DNA of 6,191 bases. Origin: Cohaesibacteraceae bacterium. Lineage in GTDB: Bacteria; Pseudomonadota; Alphaproteobacteria; Rhizobiales; Cohaesibacteraceae. Made by a program: the position numbers and the translations under genes. Below, in pieces: positions 1 to 5,041 of the stretch (its first letter is position 1; every line of letters begins with the position of its first letter). Where the stretch lies: assembly GCA_016764535.1 (NCBI GenBank), contig JAESRR010000069.1, positions 3,820 to 10,010 on the forward strand, given 5' to 3'. The notes under the pieces are model-generated. The model saw only the letters and a list, made by a program, of their open reading frames with translations. It had not been told where the DNA came from and did not search any database.

Positions 1-707
1 TTGGGCCGGTCACTCCCACGCTCACAATTCTTGCAATCATTTTACCGGTTTTGGCCGGTACCATCACGGGGGTGTTTAACGGGTTTATCATTTGCGGACT
101 GGGCGCCAATTCGATCATCGCGACTCTGGGAGTTCAGTTCACGATTTTTGGCGGTGTACTGGCGAGCGTTTCGGGAGCGCATGTGAGAGTTGACGCCGAA
201 ACTGAACTATTTCATTCATTGGCAAATGGGTACTTTCTGGCAATCCCGAATTCCGTGTTTGTGTTTTTTGGCCTCGCTCTAATTTGCGCGTTGATCATGC
301 ATTCTACAGTATTTGGACGTCATATCTATGCCATTGGCAGCAACAGGGATGCCGCAAATCGCGCAGGTATAAATACCACTAGAATCGGAATTTATACTTT
401 CATGATTTCCGGCGGGTTTGCCGCAGTGTCAGGTGTTTTAATCGCTTCTCGCGTGAGACATCTCGACCCCACCGGCATTGCCGGGTATGAATTTCCAGCT
501 CTAACTGCTGCCGTGCTTGGTGGTGCAAGCCTGATGGGTGGTGAAGGCAGACCGCTTGATACCGTAGCCGCAATACTTGTCATAACAATAATTGGCAATG
601 TCATGACATTGTCAGGATTGCCACATTCGAGCCAGTTATTTGCGCAAGGAATTATACTCGCACTGGCCGTCGCATATCACGAATACCGTCGCAGGGGTGG
701 CAAATAA
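1..707 (+). CDS. RbsC-like sugar ABC transporter permease 1 (5' partial)
   Basis: This is an inner-membrane permease subunit of a CUT2-type (ribose/xylose/autoinducer-2 class) ABC importer. The frame is open from base 3 to the TAA at 705-707, giving 234 visible codons; RbsC-family proteins are about 310-340 residues, so roughly the first 80-100 residues lie outside the window, including the usual GG(I/F)DLSxG motif. Visible hallmarks are an NGFIICGLGANSIIATLG segment, several long hydrophobic helices, the cytoplasmic-loop motif GRHIYAIGSNRDAANRAGI, which in this family lies in the region that contacts the ATPase, and a late LGGASLMGGEGR loop followed by the last two helices and a basic tail (YRRRGGK). 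Its stop codon overlaps the start of the next permease (TAATG), so the two are probably translationally coupled and form a heteromeric channel. The family call is firm; the substrate is unknown. A start at TTG 51 would cut into a helix and is not credible. Confidence 0.93.
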   Translation, partial: GPVTPTLTILAIILPVLAGTITGVFNGFIICGLGANSIIATLGVQFTIFGGVLASVSGAHVRVDAETELFHSLANGYFLAIPNSVFVFFGLALICALIMHSTVFGRHIYAIGSNRDAANRAGINTTRIGIYTFMISGGFAAVSGVLIASRVRHLDPTGIAGYEFPALTAAVLGGASLMGGEGRPLDTVAAILVITIIGNVMTLSGLPHSSQLFAQGIILALAVAYHEYRRRGGK

Positions 708-709
708 TG
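693..709 (+). promoter_or_regulatory. Shine-Dalgarno and TAATG stop/start overlap between the permeases
   Basis: AGGGG at 693-697 lies 9 bases before the ATG at 707-709. The TAA stop of permease 1 (705-707) shares its last A with that ATG. This fixes the start of permease 2 and suggests re-initiation or coupled translation, which would favour equal amounts of the two channel subunits. Confidence 0.7.
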
Positions 710-1630
710 CATCCTGTCGTGAAACGCCTCTTTATTCATCCTCCAGTTATACCCTTACTTATTGTCGTCAGTTTCATCGATGGTTTTTGGACACAAGGCA
801 ATATATCAAATCTGGCCGGGCAAATATCACTGGATGGTATTTTGGTGTCCGGCCTCGTTATTGTAATGATCGCCGCGGGATTTGATTTATCCATCGGTGT
901 GGTAATGGCTGTATCCGGCGTTGTTGCAATTGCATTAGCGCCTTATGGCCTGGGTTGGGCCATCGTCGGCTCCACCATGACAGGATTAATAGCCGGGTTC
1001 CTGAACGGCACACTGATTGCCAGGTTTAAAATCAATCCATTTATTGCAAGTTTTGCGACAATGATCATGATGCGCGGTGCGGTACTATATTTTACCGATA
1101 CACGTCCTACGGTATATTTTGATCCGCTCATTAACTCCATTGGTCGCGGCAAAATACTGGGTATTCCCTTCCCGTTTTTGATCATGTTGTTTGTCATGGT
1201 CGTTTTACATGTTTTGCTTACGACACGAGCCTGGGGTCGGCATGTCTATGCAATAGGCAGCGATGATCAGGCAGCTCGCCTCGCCGGGCTTTCTGTTAGC
1301 CGTATCCGTGTTCAGGTCTACATTCTTTGTTCCAGCCTGGCTGCTCTCACGGGGGCATTGCTCGCATCAAAACTCGCGACGGGTTCTCCCATTGTTGGTG
1401 CTTCCACGGCACTGTTCATTGCAGCAGCAGCATTGCTTGGTGGCGCTACCCTGCAGGGTGGAAAGGGCAGCCTTCCAGGCGCATTTGTCGGAGTATTGTT
1501 TATCAGTACCCTGGTTAACGCGATGAATTTGCTCGTCATTCCAGCCTATTACCAGCGTATTTCCATCGGACTATTATTGATATTTTTGGTTGTTCTGGAT
1601 GGAGCAATAAAACGATGGCGATTAAAATAG
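707..1630 (+). CDS. RbsC-like sugar ABC transporter permease 2
   Basis: This is a complete 307-residue integral-membrane permease of the CUT2/RbsC family (BPD_transp_2 type), predicted to sit in the inner membrane and pair with permease 1. In order it shows an N-terminal helix (about 14-25), a TQGNISNL segment typical of the family (29-36), the signature AGFDLSIG (57-64), NPFIASFATMIMMRG (110-124), the loop motif GRHVYAIGSDDQAARLAGL (177-195), LLGGATLQGGKGSLPG (243-258) and NAMNLL (271-276), ending in a basic tail (KRWRLK). Length and motif order match full-length members. It differs clearly from permease 1, so this is a two-permease importer rather than a homodimeric one. The ATG start is supported by AGGGG at a 9-base spacing and by overlap with the preceding stop. 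The substrate cannot be read from the sequence. Confidence 0.95.
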   Translation: MHPVVKRLFIHPPVIPLLIVVSFIDGFWTQGNISNLAGQISLDGILVSGLVIVMIAAGFDLSIGVVMAVSGVVAIALAPYGLGWAIVGSTMTGLIAGFLNGTLIARFKINPFIASFATMIMMRGAVLYFTDTRPTVYFDPLINSIGRGKILGIPFPFLIMLFVMVVLHVLLTTRAWGRHVYAIGSDDQAARLAGLSVSRIRVQVYILCSSLAALTGALLASKLATGSPIVGASTALFIAAAALLGGATLQGGKGSLPGAFVGVLFISTLVNAMNLLVIPAYYQRISIGLLLIFLVVLDGAIKRWRLK

Positions 1631-1659
1631 CCGGCAAATGGTGCGCCGGAAACAGCACC
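1631..1659 (+). promoter_or_regulatory. Possible RNA structure (H-type pseudoknot geometry) in the spacer before the binding-protein gene
   Basis: Directly after the permease 2 stop, CCGGC (1631-1635) can pair with GCCGG (1645-1649). Within that loop, GGTGC (1640-1644) can pair with GCACC (1655-1659). The pairings interleave: stem 1 of 5 bp, loop AAAT, stem 2 of 5 bp, no intervening base, then an A-rich loop AAACA. They can therefore form an H-type pseudoknot or two mutually exclusive hairpins. The element ends 7 bases before the GGGAGGA ribosome binding site. The pairing is seen in the sequence; folding and function are inferred. Confidence 0.35.
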
Positions 1660-1666
1660 TGATTAT

Positions 1667-1673
1667 GGGAGGA
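1667..1673 (+). promoter_or_regulatory. Strong Shine-Dalgarno of the sugar-binding protein gene
   Basis: GGGAGGA, with core GGAGG at 1668-1672, lies 5 bases before the ATG at 1678. It is the strongest site of the transporter genes seen here, which fits the usual excess of binding protein over membrane subunits. Confidence 0.8.
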
Positions 1674-1677
1674 TAAA

Positions 1678-2649
1678 ATGAACGTGAAAATTGGAAAAAT
1701 ATCTCGCAGAGTTGCGATACTTACCGGAGCTGCCAGTCTTTGCATCCTTGGTATTGTGGGAAACATTGCCAATGCCAGTGATAAAATTGTTATTGGTCAT
1801 TCGCAGCCGAATCTGGGCTGGGCCTATATCGCCGCATTTACCAATGCTCTGGAAGCAGCAGCCGCTAAATTGCCCAACGTTGAAGTCATCACACTTAGTG
1901 CAGATGGTGACATCGCAAAACAGTCCAGTGACATTGACAGCCTGATCGCACGCAAGGTTGATGTGTTATTGGTGACCAGCCTTGATGGTAATGCTGTGGT
2001 TCCCTCACTAATGGCTGCATCTGAAGCAGGTATACCCATACTTGCAGTTTCCAATGAACCCGCTAAAGCAGGCCAGGCAATCATAAAGGGATTTTCCGGG
2101 CCCGATGATTATGTGCAGGGAGTCATTGCCGCTGAACTGTTGCATGAAGCGTTGGGAAGCAAGGGCAAAATCGCGTTAATTGAAGGTTCCCCAGGCCAAA
2201 GTACCACACTTTTAAGAACTCAGGGTCTAAAGGATGGATTAAAAAAACTGGGTTCCGGACTTGAAATAATCGCTGCCCAAACTGCAGACTGGAATCCGAT
2301 AAAGGCCAAAACAGTTGCCGAAAATTACCTGACTGCCTATGGCAATGACCTCAATGGAATTTTTGGCCATGACGACAACACAGCTGCAGCAGCAGCTGAA
2401 GTATTCCATGAAAAAGGCCGCACAGACATAATCTCGGTTGGAACCGGAGGCACCATTAACGGCCTCAAGGCCATTCGCGACGGATTGATGTATGGAACCA
2501 TGGATCAATCCCCGACAACGGATGCTCACCAGGCGCTCGAATTTGCGCTGATGCTTGCAAAAGGTAAAGAGCTACCGAAACGCCGAAACATCATTCCCAT
2601 GCCCAAGATTACAATTGGTAATGTTGCTGACTTCAAGGGCGAATGGTAA
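1678..2649 (+). CDS. Periplasmic sugar-binding protein of the CUT2 ABC importer (Peripl_BP_4 type)
   Basis: This is the exported solute-binding subunit that would deliver ligand to the two upstream permeases; it has 323 residues, normal for RbsB-like proteins. The N-terminus is a signal peptide: basic MNVKIGKISRR, a hydrophobic core (12-30) and a likely cleavage after ANA (31-33). The mature protein opens with KIVIGHSQPNLGWAYIAAF, the first beta strand and ligand-contacting loop of the fold. Further marks are the repeated alpha/beta pattern, VDVLLVTSLDGNAVVP (94-109), IPILAVSNEPA (119-129), KIALIEGSPGQS (164-175), IFGHDDNTAAAAAEV at the hinge (228-242) and TMDQSP (274-279) where the family usually has a QxP element. 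SRR at 9-11 resembles half a Tat motif but lacks the FLK part, so Sec export is more likely. The start is supported by a strong ribosome binding site. Ligand identity is unknown; a monosaccharide, polyol or small glycoside is expected from the family. Confidence 0.94.
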   Translation: MNVKIGKISRRVAILTGAASLCILGIVGNIANASDKIVIGHSQPNLGWAYIAAFTNALEAAAAKLPNVEVITLSADGDIAKQSSDIDSLIARKVDVLLVTSLDGNAVVPSLMAASEAGIPILAVSNEPAKAGQAIIKGFSGPDDYVQGVIAAELLHEALGSKGKIALIEGSPGQSTTLLRTQGLKDGLKKLGSGLEIIAAQTADWNPIKAKTVAENYLTAYGNDLNGIFGHDDNTAAAAAEVFHEKGRTDIISVGTGGTINGLKAIRDGLMYGTMDQSPTTDAHQALEFALMLAKGKELPKRRNIIPMPKITIGNVADFKGEW

Positions 2650-2662
2650 TTCAACCCACCAC

Positions 2663-2687
2663 CGGTCGGGTGGCAATCACCCGACCG
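2663..2687 (+). terminator. Perfect 10-bp stem-loop after the binding-protein gene (terminator or mRNA-stabilising hairpin)
   Basis: CGGTCGGGTG (2663-2672) pairs perfectly with CACCCGACCG (2678-2687) around a GCAAT loop, starting 13 bases after the TAA. The following bases, CCATTCTGATTTT, contain only a short, delayed T tract, so it is a weak canonical terminator. It may be a partial terminator or a 3' hairpin that protects the binding-protein message, reducing expression of the gene beyond it. Confidence 0.6.
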
Positions 2688-2715
2688 CCATTCTGATTTT
2701 CCAATACATACCAAC

Positions 2716-2730
2716 GGAGTCTGACTCTTG
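2716..2730 (+). promoter_or_regulatory. Shine-Dalgarno that selects a TTG start
   Basis: GGAG at 2716-2719 lies 8 bases before TTG 2728-2730. The first in-frame ATG (2749) is 29 bases from it and has no purine-rich site of its own, so TTG is the better start for the barrel protein. Confidence 0.6.
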
Positions 2731-3867
2731 TCTGCTTTTCCTATTGGCATGAAAATTTATGACAACAACTGGTACCTGAAACATAATCTGGAACCTGAAA
2801 ATGCCGCCGGTTTACTTGCCGCTATGGGTATCAATTTTGTGATTGCACAAAGCCGGCTGTTGCCAATGCAAAACAACGCAATTAGCAGCGTTGTGCCAAA
2901 ACACCTTCGAGATCGGTATGCCGGGCTTGATGACGTTGCGTTTAGAAATGCCCTCAAAGATCACAATATTCAATATTATGCCTGCATGAATATTGGTTTT
3001 GATGCAGATGCTGCAAACAAACATCCAGAGTGGTTACCAGTTGATCAACACGGTGCAACCGGCACTCAAACTGACTGGTATGTCGGACTTTCACCCACCA
3101 AATCTGTTTTCATGGACAACAAAGCAACACAGCTCTTCCAAGCTGTTAGCATTCTCAAGCCGGACGGTGTCCATTTTGGATTTGCCAGATGGCCTGGCTT
3201 TTGGGAAACCTGGCTGCCTGGCGCAACAAGAAATTCAATTCGTGAATACTGTTATTCGGAAGATACGCTGAATAAATTCAGCCAACATGCACAACTGGAC
3301 ATTAACATTTCAAACCCGGTCGCTGCCTTCAAGGATATATCAACTCAACATCGAAAATTATTTACAGAATGGAAATGCTCGCAAACCCATAAAATGATTT
3401 CCATGTTGAAACAGATTGCCCGATCGGCAATTCCGAACCTTCCGATAGCCATAAATACAATACCGTTTGGGCCGGATGATTTTGGCAATGCTGTCATGGA
3501 AGTGCTTGGACAAAACCATGCCACGCTTGGTTCAACAGTCGATATATTTGAAGTTATGGCATATCATCAAATATTGAAACGGCCAGCAAGTTGGCCTGCT
3601 GAAATTTCAGCAGAAATCCGATGCCGATCCAGACAGGTAACCTGGTGTACTTTGCAAACCGGGCCACATTACACTTCATCCAGATATTGTGCTGATCAAA
3701 GGAACCGGGATGTTAAATTATCCGAGATACAGACAATTTTGAATTCGCTCACACCCGATACCATTGATGGGGTTTGCTTTTTTACCATGACGGATTTTCT
3801 GGATGCGGGGCGAGGTCAAAAACTGCAAGAACTGGTTACTTTATATTCTCGTTCAATCAATGGCTGA
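2728..3867 (+). CDS. Uncharacterised TIM-barrel protein, glycoside-hydrolase-like, cytoplasmic
   Basis: This is a 379-residue protein without a signal peptide or membrane segment. I do not recognise a named family with certainty. Its motif series resembles the 'hypothetical glycosyl hydrolase' barrels (GHL6/GHL10-like): early strand MGINFVIAQSR (33-43), YYACMNIGF (83-91), HPEWLPVDQHG (99-109), DGVHFGFARWPGFWETW (146-162), EYCYSEDTLNKF (173-184), FEVMAYHQILKRP (274-286), CTLQTGPHY (307-315) and a last strand DGVCFFTMTDFLD (347-359). These aromatic-rich strand ends are what a carbohydrate pocket would show. In the GHL10 pattern the strand near 146-156 reads roughly DGxxLDYxRYP; here the second Asp position is Gly151, so a standard catalytic role is uncertain. 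It follows the sugar importer in the same direction, 78 bases after the binding protein, so it may act on the imported compound. It could instead be a lyase, isomerase or non-enzymatic barrel. The TTG start is chosen from the ribosome binding site. Confidence 0.8.
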   Translation: MSAFPIGMKIYDNNWYLKHNLEPENAAGLLAAMGINFVIAQSRLLPMQNNAISSVVPKHLRDRYAGLDDVAFRNALKDHNIQYYACMNIGFDADAANKHPEWLPVDQHGATGTQTDWYVGLSPTKSVFMDNKATQLFQAVSILKPDGVHFGFARWPGFWETWLPGATRNSIREYCYSEDTLNKFSQHAQLDINISNPVAAFKDISTQHRKLFTEWKCSQTHKMISMLKQIARSAIPNLPIAINTIPFGPDDFGNAVMEVLGQNHATLGSTVDIFEVMAYHQILKRPASWPAEISAEIRCRSRQVTWCTLQTGPHYTSSRYCADQRNRDVKLSEIQTILNSLTPDTIDGVCFFTMTDFLDAGRGQKLQELVTLYSRSING

Positions 3868-3935
3868 ACCAAATCAGATCGCAGAAATTGTCAATAAGTC
3901 AATTAAATCCAGTGCCACTTCCAGTTCTAAACCCG

Positions 3936-3949
3936 GCGAACAAATTCGC
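3936..3949. terminator. Weak hairpin between convergent genes
   Basis: GCGAA (3936-3940) and TTCGC (3945-3949) can form a 5-bp stem with a CAAA loop in the 92-base gap between the barrel-protein gene and the AraC-type gene. No T tract follows on either strand, so a terminator role is only possible. No stronger terminator was seen in this gap. Confidence 0.2.
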
Positions 3950-3959
3950 AACTTAGGTT

Positions 3960-4826
3960 CTAGGGCCACGCTGCAAAGGAATGATCTTTAACAGCACGTC
4001 TATTAACGTAATCCTGCCTAAACCTGCCTGGAGAAATCCCGACCCTGCGAGAGAAAAACCGGTTAAAATAACCCGCGTCACGATATCCCAGCTTATAAGC
4101 AACTTCGGCAATGTGCATGCCTGAATCAGTTAACAGTGTCCTCGCTTCCTCGATAATCCGATTGTGAATATGCGCAAGTGGGGAATGCCCGGTTGCTCTT
4201 TTTACTGCGGACCCCAGTCTATCTTTTGATACACCCATTTGCACAGAATATTGATGCACGGTCCAATGATCGCGCAAATGGAGATCTACCAGAAACACAA
4301 ATCTATGGACGATATTTCGCGGCAACGGCCTGGTGCTATGCACTTCAAGAGCCAATGCGCGCCAATACAGGATAAGAAGAAGTGACAGGCAATATTGCAC
4401 CACTGTCGTTGCAGCCAGACTGTCACCGCGAAGTTCATTTTCAATAAGTGAAATCAGGCTTCCCATTTCCTGCGTTTTATCCAAATCAATGTCCTGAACC
4501 ATTGCCGGTGAATTTATAATTTCCGCGATATTGCTACCAATGGTTCCCGGAGGTAGCGAAAGTCCCAATTGTATATCCGGAATGCTCGCCATCCAGCCCC
4601 GGGTTCCTGACCGCAAGGTCAATACGCTGGATTTTCCCAGCGGCAACCAGATAAGGCCAGGGCCTGCAACATCATATGTACCTTCTTCTGAAAATACCCG
4701 TGCTTCACCGGATTTCAAAATGAAAATATGTGTTCGCTTGCCTTTCAAAAGATACTCGGTTGTGGTTAGCCCGCTTCTAATCGTCCGGGCCTCAACCCGG
4801 CCTATGGTCGGAACTGGTACAGTCAT
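3960..4826 (-). CDS. AraC/XylS-family transcriptional regulator
   Basis: This is a DNA-binding regulator of 288 residues, normal for the family. The N-terminal half (about 15-80) is beta-rich with FILKSGEARVFSEEGTYDV and GPGLIWLPLG, as expected of a cupin-like effector-binding domain. The middle (about 120-165) is helical and probably dimerises. The C-terminal domain has two helix-turn-helix units: WTVHQYSVQMGVSKDRLGSA (about 188-207), then HIAEVAYKLGYRDAGYFNRF (about 238-257) followed by GISPGRFRQDY, the classic AraC signature. I chose ATG 4826 because GGAAGAAG (4841-4834 on the minus strand) lies 7 bases upstream of it. The frame extends 11 codons further to a TTG at 4859, but that start has no ribosome binding site. 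The gene converges with the barrel-protein gene and diverges from the LIV-type binding protein. It may respond to a small ligand and control either importer; the target is inferred only from position. Confidence 0.92.
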   Translation of the reverse strand: MTVPVPTIGRVEARTIRSGLTTTEYLLKGKRTHIFILKSGEARVFSEEGTYDVAGPGLIWLPLGKSSVLTLRSGTRGWMASIPDIQLGLSLPPGTIGSNIAEIINSPAMVQDIDLDKTQEMGSLISLIENELRGDSLAATTVVQYCLSLLLILYWRALALEVHSTRPLPRNIVHRFVFLVDLHLRDHWTVHQYSVQMGVSKDRLGSAVKRATGHSPLAHIHNRIIEEARTLLTDSGMHIAEVAYKLGYRDAGYFNRFFSRRVGISPGRFRQDYVNRRAVKDHSFAAWP

Positions 4827-4833
4827 AAAACCA

Positions 4834-4841
4834 CTTCTTCC
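4834..4841 (-). promoter_or_regulatory. Shine-Dalgarno that selects the AraC-type gene start
   Basis: On the minus strand GGAAGAAG lies 7 bases before ATG 4826-4824. It decides the start against the upstream TTG at 4859. Confidence 0.55.
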
Positions 4842-4859
4842 AAAGATCTGGAAATTCAA

Positions 4860-5025
4860 TCTTGTTGACTAATCAAATACCAATGATGTTTTTTGATCCA
4901 TTATAATTTTGGCCGTTCTTCAAAAGTACAATCATTGCCCTCATATGTCCATTTCTAACCAGATTATTAATCCCTAGGCTTGTGTCAATGCAACCCGGCC
5001 CGGTGATCTTCACCAGGCTGGCATC
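4860..5025. promoter_or_regulatory. Divergent control region between the AraC-type and LIV-type genes
   Basis: This AT-rich stretch must hold the AraC-type gene promoter and probably that of the LIV-type gene. ATTATAAT (4900-4907) contains a perfect TATAAT reading rightward (4902-4907) and, being palindromic, also a TATAAT reading leftward, so one or both genes may use it as a -10 box. No convincing -35 element sits at 16-18 bases on either strand. CAATGAT (4881-4887) recurs inverted as ATCATTG (4931-4937), bracketing the TATAAT with centres 50 bases apart; these could be regulator half-sites. GGTGA (5002-5006) and TCACC (5010-5014) form a small hairpin shortly before the LIV-type ribosome binding site. 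Transcription start sites are not resolved. Confidence 0.4.
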
Positions 5026-5041
5026 AGGGAGGAAGAGATGA
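4988..5041 (+). other. Possible 17-codon upstream ORF overlapping the LIV-type gene start
   Basis: An ATG at 4988 opens a frame reading MQPGPVIFTRLASGRKR and ending in TGA at 5039-5041, which overlaps the ATG at 5038 as ATGA. An AGG at 4976-4978 is the only ribosome-binding-like sequence before it. It might be a leader peptide coupled to the downstream gene, but a chance frame of this length is common. Confidence 0.2.
5026..5033 (+). promoter_or_regulatory. Strong Shine-Dalgarno of the LIV-type binding-protein gene
   Basis: AGGGAGGA, with core GGAGG at 5028-5032, lies 5 bases before ATG 5038. It closely resembles the site of the sugar-binding protein gene and fixes the start. Confidence 0.8.

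Noticed and set aside
392..1539. Minus-strand open frames over the two permeases (392-604, 943-1197, 1318-1539).
   Set aside because: They are antisense to well-supported permease genes and have no recognisable product, so they read as shadows of the real genes.
1729..1755. Cys22 in the signal peptide of the sugar-binding protein as a lipobox.
   Set aside because: The residues before it (ASL) lack Leu at -3, and a better signal peptidase I site (ANA) follows.
2381..2398. CAGCTGC/GCAGCTG inverted repeat and GCA run.
   Set aside because: It lies inside coding sequence for a run of alanines near the hinge, and repeated Ala/Glu codons explain it.
3598..3700. Possible frameshift in the barrel-protein gene, where the residues look unusual (EIRCRSRQVTWCTLQ).
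   Set aside because: The same frame continues into recognisable strand motifs (TLQTGPHY, DGVCFFTMTDFLD) without a break, so the region is simply divergent.
4827..4859. Longer form of the AraC-type protein starting at TTG 4859.
   Set aside because: There is no ribosome binding site before the TTG, and a good one precedes ATG 4826.
4865..4907. TTGACT (4865-4870) with TATAAT (4902-4907) as a sigma-70 promoter.
   Set aside because: The spacer is 31 bases, far too long for a -35/-10 pair, so only the TATAAT is noted.
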